64,000 nucleotides of DNA, taken from positions 558,001 to 622,000 of the forward strand of contig JAKZZE010000027.1 of NCBI GenBank assembly GCA_024220505.1, written 5' to 3'. This document shows positions 1-13,001 of the stretch, piece after piece. The translations under genes and the position numbers were made by a program. The notes below the pieces were generated by a model. The model saw nothing but the letters and a program-made list of their open reading frames with translations. It made no database searches and had not been told where the DNA came from. Position 1 is the stretch's first letter, and each line of letters starts with the position of its first letter. Source of the DNA: Rhizopus arrhizus (lineage: Eukaryota > Mucoromycota > Mucoromycetes > Mucorales > Rhizopodaceae).

Positions 1-2359
1 CTGTAGTTTATCATTCTTATGAAAATCATGTATTCAAAATTATTTTATACATTTGGGTAATCAAAGATAAAAAGCTTCTTATCTAAAACATTTCGATATC
101 TATCAAAATTGAATAATAGAAACGGCCATAGAGAAAGTCAATTGGGATCAATTCATTATAGTAACGCAAAGCACCATAAGAAATCATACGAAAGTGTTAA
201 TTTAGATACGTTTGAAATAACAAAAACGACAAGTTAAGAATGAATCAAGAAATTGGAGCTCAAAGCATCTTAATAATAATGAGAAATGGAAATTATAGAG
301 ACTATATAAGCATATCGAAATCAAAAGAAGCTAATCATAAACAACAAAGATCAAGTAGATCACAAGCAGCCTCTAAAATTCAAATAGATTAAAAGGAAAA
401 GCAATTACATTCAAATAAATTGCATCCGAAATAAATTTCAACAAATTCAATGGATAATACAATCTTATTTAACAAACATATAATCAGACCATCAGCAATT
501 TAAAATTGAAAGAAAGCAAAATATGGGAATTATCGACCAATAAAACTGTTGAATTTCAGATGAAGGAATTGGTATCAAGGTGACAACACCATTAGTAAGT
601 ATATATTTTTTATATAAAGGTTTTAAATAGTAATCTGTTATTATTATGTAGTCCTTGCCAGTACTTGATATCTGATCCATTTGATAATCATTAGCTGGAT
701 TATTTCTACGGAATTAGAATCATATATCAATTCATAAAAGGTAATCTATATATTTTTGACAGCGACAAAATTTATTCATAGCTCATGCGTAAATTAGACA
801 ATAACAATAGACATGTGTAATTATACTTTCAGTAAAGCTATTAATCCTGTTACAGTTGGTGAAAGGAAAAAAAAATATTTTTACTACTTATGTTTTCATA
901 ATACATGTGTTATAATGGTATGCATCCGATCATCTAGTGTATAGGACGGAGTGAAACGGCCAATAGAGATTAATGTTTTTAAGATCGAGATAACAGCTAG
1001 CTTCGTACCAAAGAGGATATGCTAACTGAGCACAAGCTGCTAATAAAATATTACCAAGATATCTTTTTATTTGAGCAAGATCAAACCAGCAGGATCCTTG
1101 CGCATAACACACGTTGTTTTATTTTTCTTTGGCCAGTTAATATCATTTTTTTTAGAATATCTTGATAAATGACGACTCCATGTGTACGATATCAAAAGAA
1201 ACTTGAAAGAGCTACTGATTCCTTCTACGCACTGAAAAAGCCAAGAAAATTTTTTTATTTGTTGTCCATCTCGTCCTCCTCAAGCAAGTAGAAAATTTTT
1301 GCATGTCCAAACCAACATTTGATTGTCTCTTCTTTTCCAAGATATTCTATTTTCACAGCCTTATTTTAATCTTCATCCTTTTTTTTTATCTAACGCGGCA
1401 AAAAGGGGTATAGTGTCGTCATTTCCAATAAAAGGTTTTTTGTCTGAAGATTATCAAAATAGTTTAAATCTTTTTTTAGTCATGAACTACAACCTCTCCC
1501 ATAATTGACATTATTGTTTCGTATATTTCAACATTTCTTATATTTATCATAATTTCAAACTGAAAAGACGCAACATCAAAAATGAGACATGTAGTTTCGG
1601 AATGCAGGTTGTCAAAGTAAAAAAAGGAACAGTATCCCACTCCTGACAAACCGAGACGTCTGTTTTAAGAATAAAGGCATTCATTTGCACAAAATGGCTC
1701 AATTCATTTAGGAAAGACTATTTTGATCTTGCTATTCCCACACGCTCTTTTCGATTTGAATTGGGCGATTAGGATGTGTTAGAAACATCACATGCTCATT
1801 GAAGACTTTTATTAAAAATAAAAAATTTGCTTAATCGTATTAAACTTGCTTGAAAAGCTGCGAATTGGCGTCATGAGCACCTTATGTACTACTTGTATTC
1901 CATCACATGTAATCAATGTACTACCATACTAACGGTTGCTGTCTCTTATGCCGGACTGATTATTCAAAGTTGTGTATAGTCTATAGACTCGCAAGGTGGG
2001 CATTTTAGGGGACTTGTGAATAAGCAGGGAGATGCGCAGCTGTTTCTGAAGTCCGTGTTTAGAACATGTGTTGTATTTGTTACATCTCTTGATTTGGAAA
2101 GTTGAATACTAACCTAAGATCTTTTGATCCAATTTAACGTCATCACATAAAAAAGAAATTCTGAGTTCGTAAGGTTATCCAAACTTTATTTATTCAAGGA
2201 GGTAGGAGAAGAAGGGGGTTGTAGATGCTTTCTTCTTCCCTTTTATCCTCTCGTTTATCATGAGAGTTACCTTAATTGGCAATTAAAGGGATTTTAAATT
2301 CAAACAAACTTAAGCATAGAAAGTCTTGTCAATGAGAAAAAAAGAAAAGAATCAAAATG
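1..2359. other. Gene-free AT-rich region
   Basis: No convincing coding exon, RNA gene or repeat pair was seen here. The open frames are short (about 60 codons), have no recognisable motif, and do not join through plausible splice sites. The right boundary is the terminal inverted repeat of the next element. Confidence 0.5.
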
Positions 2360-2506
2360 CAGTAGCTGCACCCCAAAAGTTTGTTTTCCAGTTAACCAAA
2401 ATCGCTTTGGTCTTCGACTGAAATTCGCTTCTTTTACAGCCCAAATTTCGCTTTTTTATTGGCCAAAGTTCGTTTTGATTTGGGGGGTTTTTTTTTGCTA
2501 TCTCAA

Positions 2507-3829
2507 ATGAACAGCAACTTCTTTTACGAAGATGGACAAGGCAACACCTTGAATGAGCAAGGTGATGAAACAATGAATTTAGTGGAGGAAGTCGACCCTT
2601 ACAATGTTGATACTTTATTGACTCTGTCTCAATACCGGGCATTCCAAAGTCGCTTTCCCGCCAAAGCTACGGAAGAGCTTGACACAAGAATAGAAGAAAT
2701 AGCTTCAGAAATAGATTCAGAGTTAGAAGCAGGCAGAAAGCATAATGTCTACTCTGACAAGCAGAAGGCAGTTTTCTATTACTTTAATGGGATCAAGCTG
2801 TGTAAGGCTGCCCCTTCTGGCCGCAAAGCTCAGATTGAGCCACATACGGCGCAAAAGTGAGTAAAGCGACTCAAGGAAGATCCCAATTGGAACATCTACG
2901 AAGAGCAGACACATCAATTAAACAGAAAGCCCTCGCAACTTCAAGAAGAACACAAATATCAGCTGGTTTTTTTTTTTTTTGATAACTATCCTCAAGCAAC
3001 AAGATACGATGCAGTAGAGAATTTGACGAAAGCGCTCGAGAGCCTTAGCTTGAAAAAGACTTCTGTTGGAAACTTCATTCTCTATGAGTGCAGCCTGGCC
3101 GACAAGAGAGCAACCTTTGGCAAGGAATAGCGCTGAGGACCTCGAAAAATGCTATCAACAGGTTAAGAAATGGGTGAAGACCACTGACATGAAGTATCTT
3201 ACGAACCGCATTTTCGTGGATGAAGCAGGTTTCAATATCAATATGAAAAGTCCTAATGTTCGTTCAGTTAGAAGTATACCAGCAATAGTCGAAACACTAA
3301 CTATTCGTGTCATCGCGAATACTATATTAGGAGCTATAACAGCTCAGGATGTTATTTCAGTTGAGATCAGGAAGCCTTTAAAATTCAAGAAAGTAAAGGT
3401 TGATGGAAGCAGAAAGAGAAAGAAGTCTGTAGCAAAAAAGATGCCAAAAGGAACTGTCACTGGACATTACATGAAATTTATTTGTAAGAGGCTGGATGAG
3501 TTGGACAAGGTCCCTGAAATGAGGAATTTCTATATCATGGACAATGCACCAATCCATACCTCAGAGGATATTACGAAACTAATCAAGACTAGAGAATATA
3601 GAGCTATACATCTGCCTTCGTATTCTCCTGACCATACTCGATTGAGAACTTCTGGTCAGTCATCAAGAATTCAGTCAATCGAAGTGTATTTCAAGAAACC
3701 GAAGATTTGAAAACTAGAATCAGCGAGGCTAGTGAAAGCGTCAGTAGAAAGGCTCTTCATAACATCGCTCAGCATGCTGTTGAGAATTTCCAAAAATACT
3801 TACTATTATATTATACCAAAAAAAAATAA
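2507..3829 (+). pseudogene. IS630-family DDE transposase pseudogene
   Basis: The start MNSNFFYEDGQGN parallels the start MSTFVYEDGLGN of the intact transposase at 47084, and the same downstream blocks are recognisable: a helix-turn-helix N-terminal part, the first aspartate in IFVDEAGFNINM, and the second in YIMDNAPIH. The third catalytic block is broken: the frame shifts between SPDHT and the IENFW segment, so the glutamate is only read in another frame, and the C-terminus continues to about 3829. Stops also break the middle (about 2860-3065). The protein would have bound the terminal repeats and catalysed cut-and-paste transposition. This copy cannot make a full enzyme. Confidence 0.8.
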
Positions 3830-3855
3830 TGTTACACTTTTAAAGTGTTGCGTGA

Positions 3856-4745
3856 TTATTGTTTACCAATTTTTTTATCGGTATAAAAAGGCCCAATCTC
3901 GCTCAAGCCAGTTTTGTCTTCTGCTTCAGTAAGCCTCATGATATTTGGGTTGACAAGAAAGGGCAAGTTCTCAACTGGAAGGGAAATGAAGCGACACTGC
4001 TTCAGTACTTTTTTGTGCTCAGATTCGAGCTCGTTTATAGCATCTACAGTTTGTCTCAAGAGACACTATCGAGCAAAAATGGTTATTTTGGTTGGTTTAT
4101 TGATTTATGCTTACTGTTTACCTTCATTTTCCAATAGAAACTGAGCGCTTGAGGGAGCTGCCCAACCGCCTTGTCAAATTTGGTATTTATTTCAAGGGCT
4201 TCCTCCAACCACAACTCGTATGCTGGGCCTTCCTAGATATATTTTAGGCTCCATAATAATATCTTGATGCCTGTTTCAAAGCAAAAAAAAAAAAAAAAAT
4301 TGAGGTCAATCTCTGTTACACATTAGTGTATGAATTGCGCAAAGTACCCAAAGCGTGTACGAATGGCACTTTTACTTTGGAAAACGCTTCGATTGAGCCG
4401 TAAAGAAACTCATCTGCTACAGTTTTCAACAGCAAGACCACCGAAAAGACCTTTATGATGGTCGAATGAAGACTTGGTCTTATCCTCACATTCAAAATGA
4501 GAAGAAGTCTCTAAAAGAAGAACTTCGAGTTCACAAAGGTCATAGATCTTCACAATGCCATCTTCTAGGTACAAATTAGCATCGCCATAGCCTTTCATTT
4601 GCTCCTTCATTGCTGTTAGGAGCGCCTCTCCCACCCTAAACTGTGCCCCGGAGTTTGTTTCTTCTCCAACTGCGTTGGCAGCTGCCATAAGAAAAGGGCA
4701 GACTAACAAGTCGTTGAAAACAGCTTCTAGGTCTTTGAGATCTAG
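3856..4745 (-). pseudogene. Decayed antisense gene of unknown function inside the transposon
   Basis: Several minus-strand segments in different frames read like one degraded protein. A 99-residue open segment (4410-4709, extending upstream to about 4745) contains GDANLYLEDGIVKIYDLCEL and DHHKGLFGGLA. A segment in another frame then reads KTVADEFLYGSIEAFSKV (about 4330-4440), another reads PAYELWLEEALEINTK (about 4150-4220), and the last is 3856-4059. The hydrophobic/charged pattern is protein-like but I do not recognise the family. It lies wholly between the TIRs and antisense to the transposase, so it is either captured host cargo or an accessory gene of this transposon family. Confidence 0.5.
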
Positions 4746-5028
4746 CTTGCAAGTGTGTATATAATAGTTATAATCATTACATTAGTATCGAAGTTCAACT
4801 ATAAATATTGATTGAACTATATTTCAATGCTTTGAGTATGACCTCTAAAACAAAAAAAAAAAAAGATTTATAACCAATAAAAATTCGGGGATCATAAACG
4901 ACCTCCTTTACAAAAAAAATAGAGCTATTTGCAAAAGCGAAATTTGGGCTGTAAAAGAAACAAATTTCAGTCGAAGACCAAAGCGATTTTGGTTAATTGG
5001 AAAACAAACTTTTGGAGTGCAGCTACTG

Positions 5029-6392
5029 TATGCTCGGTTATTGACTATATATGGTATCTTGTTATTCCTTTATTTGTCTATTCGATTAAATATCAAGAAA
5101 GAAAAAACAAATGGTCGAATATGGCATAGGGTTGATTGTAAAGAAAAGAAGAAGCGTGCACAGTCGTCAACATATTAAAATTTCCCTTTTGTAGCGACTG
5201 CTAAAAAGTAATAATTATATCGACAAAGATAACAGTTTACTTGGAACATACTTTGATCAGATTGTCATGAAAGCCTCACTTTAACTTATCTCAAACGCTC
5301 TAATCAGTCATCATTACTTTTTTTAATAGTGGCAAGGCCTTATTTTTAACAAAAGTACTCAAACATTATGAATTACTACCCTAAAGTTCACTGATTACAA
5401 CATTACTGCAATTAAACAGAACAAATATGCAGTAAATAAAGCATGATTCCAAGAAGACCTGATAGATGACTCTTGCATCGATCTAATTCCAATTTTTGGG
5501 TAAGGTTGTGAGACATGTAAAAATCTTGACTTAATAGAGTTTTATAAACATAATCACCTTTTTTATCTTCAATAAACAAAAAATAACATCACTATTATTA
5601 CATTTATTTTCATAGTCTCCCTCTCAAATTCCAATAAAAATAACACAGAATAAATAACTTGATCTTTTCTCTTAATGAAATCATATGAGTAGTATTCGTT
5701 TCAGGAAATAGAGAATTCGCACATTCTTAACTTATCACCTTTTTTTTATTATTTCCTAGCTTTCACACAAAGATAAAGACAAGGTTCACTATTCATTAAA
5801 AAACGCCTAAAGGAGACGGCAAGTGATAATATTTTTTGTAATAAAACAGGGAGTAAGCCTGATTACGAGGCAAGTCATTCAAACTCTCGTATTACAAAGG
5901 AGGTAGTATATGCATGGTATGAAACGCGCGCAAGCGTATGTATTTGGGAAGCCAAAATTTACTGATTACAAAAATACAAGTCTGTTCTTGATTTTACAAA
6001 GATAAATAATGTGTCACAAACAATAAGCAAAAGATCACAGCATTATTAAAACCATAAAAACCCCATTTCCCTCCAACTTACATTGCATTAAATGATACAT
6101 GCAAAGACGGTGTTTGTCTATATATGGAACATGTGTGGGAGTACATCTTGAAATCATTTTAGGGTACAAAAAAGAAGGAGCGTTTAACAAGGGAAAAAAA
6201 AAAAAAAAAAAAAAAAAAAAGAAAAAAAAAGAAAAAAGCTTTAGGAACAAAATTTTACCTGCCATCGTCAAAACCGATTTTAACTGGTTGGATGATCACT
6301 ATTTACAAAACGAGGTTAAATTTGTTGGAGATCTTCATTTCAAATAAATAGAACCGTGCGTTTTTTATAGAATTTATTGTGTTTTTACAATA
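5029..6392. other. Intergenic region with A-tract
   Basis: No coding exon was supported. The end nearest the HMG gene contains a long, almost pure A tract at about 6195-6237 broken by single Gs. The last ~150 bp before 6393 is AT-rich and is the likely promoter/5'UTR of the HMG-box gene. Confidence 0.5.
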
Positions 6393-7342
6393 ATGGCTAA
6401 GTCAGCAAAGAAAGCAAAAAAAACTGAAAAAGCATCTATACCACGACCCTTAAACTGTTTCTTATTTTACCGTCTTGAAAAGCAAAAAGAAATACTCGCC
6501 CAATGTCCAGGTGCTAATCATCGTGATATCTCCAAAATCATAGCAAAATGGTGGAAAGATGCTACTGAAGAAGAGAAAGAGCCCTTTCGTGAACAAGCTC
6601 GTATAGTTAAAGAAGAGCATTATAGAATGTAATCATCTAAAAGTTACAAATTGGTCCTTTATTGACACATCTCACACTTAGGCATCCTACTTATAAGTAT
6701 CAGCCAAAAAAGAGAAATGTACCAAAACGCCCTTATAGACACAGAGGACAGCATGATACATTTACCTCTCCTTCGGCCGAAAATAACAAATTTATGGAAA
6801 CAATCTATGATCATACCCAATGCTCGGAATCCAAGTATATCCAATCTTCTGTGTTGATGCTCACGAAGGATGGAACTAGTAAAACTGAAGAGAACCTTCA
6901 TCACTCAGTTTACCTCAGAGAAGATACTCCTCATCTCTTCAATTCACCTTCAACTCTTGGGGATTATCATGTTTCCTTTGAACTTGGTTCACCCTCTACC
7001 CTAAATACGCCAATATCTTTTGAAGCCTGTAATTCCTTTGATTCCATACCTCTCTCTTCCGCGGATTACATTTTGTTTAATAGCGTATATACCGAAAATA
7101 GTTCTACTGTATCAGTGGATCTTGAGGATACTAATCCAATAGAACAACAATCCTTCATAAGCTCCTATATTGCTCAAGATACTGAAAATTACTTTTTGCC
7201 AGCATCAAGTATGCTATTAAATACATTGAATATGCAAGACAGTTTTACACAGCCTATGAGTTGCTTTGATTTGGAAAATGTGAATATCGCTGGGCAGTAT
7301 ATGAATGAAATTTTTATCAACACGTCCTTTATTCAAACTTAA
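6393..7342 (+). CDS. MATA-type HMG-box transcription factor
   Basis: Two exons, 6393-6628 and 6682-7342, joined over a 53-bp intron (GTAATC..ACTTAG) to give 298 residues. The intron falls inside the HMG box. Once spliced, the box runs from about residue 16 (IPRPLNCFLFYR) through WWKDATEEEKEPFREQA to the basic tail HPTYKYQPKKR near residue 88, which is the MATA_HMG arrangement. This domain bends DNA in the minor groove, so the product is expected in the nucleus as a transcription factor. The remaining ~200 residues are Ser/Thr-rich, acidic and probably disordered. HMG proteins of this type include fungal mating-type regulators, but the usual mucoralean sex-locus neighbours (triose-phosphate transporter, RNA helicase) are not here, so I assign no gene name. 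It is convergent with the homeobox gene. Confidence 0.9.
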
Positions 7343-9005
7343 TACCTTGTACTAATCTATTAACTATGTTGATTCTATCTTTTTATTTAATCAATCTAAC
7401 TTCATGTAAATCTTGGCTTTTATTATTTATCTATGATAAAAAGAAATGTACATACAATACTTATGAAACACTCTTCACTTTTCCTGTTACCCTTTTTAAT
7501 AAATACAGACTTATATAACAACTGCTTATATACTTTTTCCATTGTGTATTCTCTTTTGATCTACAAAAGATGAAGGATTCTAAAAATAGTACTTTTTTAA
7601 AGAGATTTATCTGCCATGATATCAACATACTTCTATGCAGTATTATAGTTCAATAATAATATAACGTTGAGTAATTTCTTTTAGCACAAGAACAATCCTG
7701 TAACAACAGTAAGAAAGATGTTGCCCGATTACCGCTTCAGCATGTTGTTTTTCTTTACGCTACAAAACATGTATTGGGGAATAAACATGAAAAACTCACA
7801 ATGAAAAAATTTAAATATCTATGAGATCTACTTTGTTTGAAGCTAAGCTTTGTAAACAGCAAGCTTGAATACCTTTTATTAGAGCTGTCGATTTAAATGT
7901 TCAGCTTTATGCTGTCTACAGATTTAAGCTTACCTGGTCTATGAAGATAAGTTGAAGATGACTTTCATAAGAAAAATAAGTATATATGATTCTTTCACAT
8001 TTTTAATACCGTACAAAAGAGCTTATTTATTATCATTGCGTGTATTTTGTGGATCAATGATGAAGATCTAAAATGAAATAAAAAGACAGAAACTCAAAGG
8101 AAAAACACAATACATAAGCCATATCTTATGTGATTTTCCCTGTATTAGTTAAATGCTATATAAATCATCCATGGCTCATATCAAGCCTAGTAAAATTAGA
8201 TATACAGTATATAATTAAAACGTAAGCATGTCAAAGATCAAACAGCAGAAATGCCAAAAGTAACCGAGTTGATGGGCAGAAATATAAATGAACTTTGTCT
8301 GGAAGCGAATATGCAAAATCGCGAAGTTCTTTTATGACATGTAAACGTCATAGAAAAGTGAAAGGCCGAGTCCATTCACTGTTTGTTTTTAGTCTGATTT
8401 TGCTTCTGTCTCGAAGTATCTGAAGCTGAAAATCTCAAGTTTTGTATAACAACAGATATGAAGTTCTTTAAAACACAATCAATCTATTTTGTACAAGGTG
8501 TTTTCAAACGCAATGTATTATATGCAAAAATTAAAAAAATTATATGATTAATATTAACTTATATCCCCGCTAAATTACATCTAACGTAGTGAATGAGAAT
8601 ATATATAGCTTTAATTTATCAAACAATACAGTTTGTTAGGTCTTTGGAAAACTTTATGTTGCCTTAATCTTTAAAAAGAAATGAATATCTTGTTTTTTTT
8701 CAAAGCATTTCGACACACACAAAAATAATAATCGAGAAAGCACGCGAACATCCTTTACTGTTCTTACTGTTCAAATCTTTTCTAAAGCGAGAATTTTTTT
8801 TCTTTTTTTTAAGAAAAAGTTTAAGATATTTGTTTAATTATGCTTGTCCCTATTTCAGGCATCTTTATTAAAATAGTTAAAATAGTACATTCTAGATTGT
8901 GTTGTAATAAAAAAGAAAGGAGCTGTGGGTAATTAATTCATTTAAGAACGAGAAACTAGTAGATCATTGAGATATTATTCGTTTCACAGTTCAAGGACAA
9001 TACTT
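7343..9005. other. Convergent intergenic region
   Basis: This is the 3' flank of both the HMG-box gene (plus) and the homeobox gene (minus), so it should contain the two 3'UTRs and poly(A) sites. I see no coding exon, RNA gene or transposon signature in it. Confidence 0.45.
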
Positions 9006-10570
9006 TTATTGGCATGGTAAATGCAAGCTTTGAAGTAGTAATAAATTATTTGTCATACCATCTTCTTCATCTTCTATAAGTAATGATTGAAGTTCTGGTG
9101 CCTGCATCAAAACCTCCATAAGTTCCATACCTAAGTTAAGGCCCTCGAGTACATGCAAGTTCTCAGAGGACCCTTGTTTATCTTGAGTAAAGTCATGACA
9201 CTGAGCCCATTCTCTTTCAAGAGACGATATCGTCATATAAAATTGAATATGCTCAGGAGAGCTTATGAAGAATTCCAATCCATTCTGTTTCATTCTTATA
9301 AATTGAACAAGACTCAAGTCAATGTCCATACGAAAACTTTGATTTCGTGCTTCATCACCAATACACCAAACCAATGTATGAGTGGATAAATTAATTTGAC
9401 AGCTCAAGTTGCAAACCCGTTTCCATGTACCAATTTGTAACGTTTCTGCTGTTAAATGATGGATTTGTTTAACAGAACCTAAGAAAAGTCAAATTAGATC
9501 AATTGATACAATAAATGTCATTTTTAATTACCTGCTGCTAAACCATTAGTAGTAGTTGATTCTTCCATGATTGCTGGATTATAAAATTGATTATTTGTAA
9601 TATAATTTGAGCATCCATAAGCTGAAGATTGATAATGATGAGACGCAGGTGGGTCCAATGAAGCATGTCTTTCTAGTTTTGCCAATTTATTACGATGATA
9701 GTAAGGATAAGGACCAACTGAGTGCGCTCTAGTGCGTTCTGTGGTAGATGAAATAGTTGGATGCTTTTTGTAAGTGTGACGATTATCAGAAGTGGTGGAC
9801 GAGCTCGAAGTTGAAGCGGATAGAATTAAATCGGGGGTTGCACTGGAATGATTAGAGATCCACATGCTACTAGGATTAGGGAAGGATGATGAAGAAATAG
9901 GAGTAGGTGATGTAATATTAGCTGTGTTATTAACACTATTTGTATTTTCAGCAACTGTAGTAGTAAATGATGGATGAATGGTGCCCATATTTGCAGTATT
10001 AATAAAGGCCTGTGTTTTACTTAATTGGTGCTGCTGTTGTATTTGCTGAAAATAATAATAATAATAGTAATTGTATAGTTCAGGATCAATTGTGCCGTGT
10101 TGTTGCTGTACCGCGGCGGATTGACAGGCAGCGGCAGCGGCATTAGCCGCGTACTGTCGTTGCATGTAAAGTGTTTTATCTTGTAATTGCATAGACTGTT
10201 TTGCTTGATTTTTTACTTTGGCTCGGCGATTTTGGAACCAGATTTGAATCGATCTTTCCGGCATACCGAGTTGAATAGATAACTGTTCACGAGTTCTACT
10301 GTTTGGAGAAGGGTTAAGACTGAATGATTTTTCCAAAACAGCCAATTGTTCTGGCGTTGTTCTAGTCCGTTTACGTGGTCTAGACATATCTCCATCAAAT
10401 GGTAAAGGAGGCATGACAAACGGAGGAGGAAGAGGAGGAGTTAACATTGAAGATCTTTTGTCATTCATGTCTGTATATTGAAGTTGTGAAATATTATTGT
10501 AATTCACATCATCTCTACCATTGTTATTAGTAGATTTTGTAACGAATGTATCCGACATCAATGGCATCAT
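9006..10570 (-). CDS. Homeobox transcription factor
   Basis: Two exons on the minus strand, 10570-9532 and 9478-9006, separated by a 53-bp intron (GTAATT..TCTTAG), encode 503 residues. The homeodomain spans about residues 64-123: a basic start RPRKRTRTTPEQL, then recognition helix ERSIQIWFQNRRAKVKNQ with the hallmark WFQNRR. Ahead of it is a proline-rich stretch (PPLPPPFVMPPLP). After it come Ala/Gln/Tyr-rich low-complexity runs and a long Ser/Thr/Asn-rich linker. The second exon is a folded, conserved-looking block (IHHLTAETLQIGTWKRVCNLSC..) that resembles the extra conserved region found C-terminal to the homeodomain in some fungal homeobox factors. Expected to be nuclear and DNA-binding; the regulated genes cannot be inferred. 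Confidence 0.9.
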
Positions 10571-10580
10571 GTTGTTTTAA

Positions 10581-10619
<39 letters not shown>

Positions 10620-10637
10620 AAAAAAGATGGGAACAAG

Positions 10638-10670
<33 letters not shown>

Positions 10671-11184
10671 AGTTCTATAGATTATAAATAAAACAAGGTT
10701 GTACAATGATTTGTTGATATTACCAATGTCCTTTATTATACTTGGATTGCCGCTTCAAAAAAGTAAGGTAATATCAAATATACCGAGTTTTATCCAAAGA
10801 ATTTATATTAAAAAAGAAATGTAGAGTAATTAATGCCAATGCTTAATTGATATATAATTTTATTTTTTGCTCTCTTTCATACATTTATTTAAAGGTTTTC
10901 ACGCGCGTGTTTTTAACACAGAGATGATGTATAGAAAGCTAAAAAAGAATAATCAACTAGTGGCAAATAAGTCGGATAGTAAATTAAATGTGCTTTATTT
11001 TTCTTTGCCACACGTGCTTTGGTATTTGATTTGTGAAACCAGTGTAACAACTAGACAAAAATAAGACGTCTTTTTATTTAGATCCAAGAAAGAGAAAAGA
11101 ATAAGAGATTTTATTGTTAGTGTAACACTTATTCTACATTATTTTTATTAATCAGTGTACAAAATAATAAAATAAGGAGGGTAT
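10571..11184. repeat. Intergenic region with microsatellite and poly(A) tract
   Basis: Directly upstream of the homeobox start codon are an (ATA/ATG)n-like trinucleotide stretch at about 10577-10617 and a run of about 28 A at 10640-10668. The rest of the interval up to the arrestin stop codon shows no coding exon. The tracts sit in the homeobox 5'UTR/promoter, where length variation could affect nucleosome positioning (inference). Confidence 0.6.
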
Positions 11185-13001
11185 TTAATTCTCTACATAA
11201 TCAGGTGGTGGAATGGATGGTATTCTTTCTAATGTTTCATTACTATTATTTTTACTGGTTGAAAATAATTGAAATTGAGACGCCATTTCCATTTGTCGAC
11301 GAAATTTAAAATAACATGAACATAACTGTGGTTGCGGTTCAGACGAAGGTATTTGTTCATCTGAGTCTGGCATACACTGTAACATTAAATCCTGTTCCAT
11401 CATTTCCTGTAATAGTTTGTTTTTATCATCGCCATGACCCAAGTTTACTGATGTAACATTCAATTCTGAATAAGATGGTAAACGACCATAATCCTCTTTT
11501 AATCTACAATCAAACACGGTAATTGGTGTTTCCAGTCGAATCGTTTCACGTTTTCTAATCACTTGAGTTCCATTCTCTTTTTGATTTGTTGATTTTCGTA
11601 ATTTAGAAAGCCAAGTAGATTGTTGAATTGGATTGGCATTAAGGTTATTCATATGTTGTATTACACCAGCATTTTCACTGTTATTATTGATCATCATTGA
11701 TTGTCTAGCATGTATATCAGTATGAGGTGAAAACGCGATGGGTGGTGGAGTCACTAGTGCAGATGTTGTTTCTGCTACTTGCTGCTCAATACTTGTAGAA
11801 TTATTAGCGCATGTTGTCTGAATTGATGTTCCAGATGATTCATCTCCAAAACTACTCGTGCTACTGTTTGTACTGAAAATAGGTCGAGAAAAACTGGCTT
11901 CGTCATCGATGAATGATATTGTCAAGGTGATGTTGAGGTAATGTCTAAATAATATATCTTTATAATAAGTTGTATGATGTATATTTCTCATGCAAGTAGG
12001 TGTAGCAAATGTGATTCTGTAAGCAATTGTATCTGTTAAATCAACACCTTTTCCATTCTTTACAAACACAGATCGTAAATCCCCTTCACCTTCTGATATA
12101 CTTTCACTTCCTTCTACCAACTTGACAGATTTTAAAAAAGCTAAATGAAATATTTCAGTGTCTGTACGATTGGCTCTTGCTTCAGCAATATTGTATCGTC
12201 TGTTTTCGATCACTGAAAGCTCCATATGTTCTAATCTAACTTTTTTTCTGTGAGGTTCTAAAATCAACCTTAGAAAGAAAAGATCGCCAGAAGAGAATGC
12301 GGCTCGTTCCACAACCAATTGGACGTCAGCAGCGGGTAATTGTTTTTCATAAGTACGGGATAAGTCTTGTAAGGAATTGTTGGTTAATAGTGAATCGGAC
12401 ATGTATGCGCGAAGTACTAGGACAGGTTTTGAGGCATGCCAATTATTCAACATTTGCTGTATTCCGCTCTCAAATAATGATACTCGAGCATCTACCGTAT
12501 GTCGAACACGACCATAAACATCTTCTATCGTTTCTACAATTGACTAAATAAAAAACAAAAAAAAAAGTTTAATGTTTTCTTCGTTTTATTTGTTTTTTTA
12601 TTATTTACATTTGGTACAATAAATGCAAATGGAAATCGGTGTATTCCAGCTGTCAACTTTATAAATTCATTCTTTTTTGCTTCTAAAATTTGTACGCTTT
12701 CTTCACTTAAAATTTTTTCATGAGTTAAACGAGTTCCTCGAGCACCAATACCTATCAATATATTATTTCACATATACAGTATCTAAGCCAAAAAAAAAAG
12801 ATGTTTACCTTCAGGCCAATATGTAGTAGCAACTGATTTAAAAGTAACTGTAATGCCAGCTATTTTTGTTGATCTTGTTAACGAAAGAACAACTGTTCCA
12901 GTAAAAACAGAAGAGGCAACCTCTGTAGGAGGCCCTCTAAGAATCAATGGTTTAATTGGATCAAACGATAGCCTTTCTTGCGATAAGAGGCCTAAGTGCA
13001 T
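11185..13001 (-). CDS. Alpha-arrestin, ubiquitin-ligase adaptor
   Basis: Three exons (13001-12809, 12751-12609, 12543-11185) with 57- and 65-bp introns encode 564 residues. The N-terminal arrestin sandwich begins with ILRGPPTEVASSVFTGTVVLSL and continues through FPFAFIVPNSIVETI. The C-terminal arrestin domain follows (ADVQLVVERAAFSSGDLFFLRLIL). The tail is low-complexity and carries a LPSY motif (GRLPSYSEL) and a terminal PPPDY motif, the type bound by WW domains of Rsp5/Nedd4 ligases. Members of this family recruit the ligase to plasma-membrane transporters to trigger endocytosis. The chosen start is the first Met of the first exon; a TTCTAG just upstream could be an acceptor, so an extra 5' exon is possible. 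Cargo specificity cannot be told. Confidence 0.85.

Larger units (their letters stand above)
2360..5028. mobile_element. Decayed IS630/Tc1-like DNA transposon with ~96-bp TIRs
   Basis: An inverted repeat of about 96 bp with only a handful of mismatches bounds this interval: 2360-2455 on the left and 4932-5028 on the right, both starting CAGTAGCTGCAC at the outer end. A TA lies outside the right end, while the left flank reads TG, so the presumed TA duplication is eroded. Inside are a broken transposase on the plus strand (2507-3829) and a second decayed gene on the minus strand (about 3856-4745). At 2.67 kb it is about 1 kb longer than the intact related element at 46894-48575, and the extra length is the antisense gene. 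Confidence 0.75.

Noticed and set aside
6393..7342. Mucoralean sex locus
   Set aside because: The HMG box is of mating-type class, but the expected neighbours (triose-phosphate transporter and RNA helicase genes) are absent; a homeobox and an arrestin gene flank it instead.
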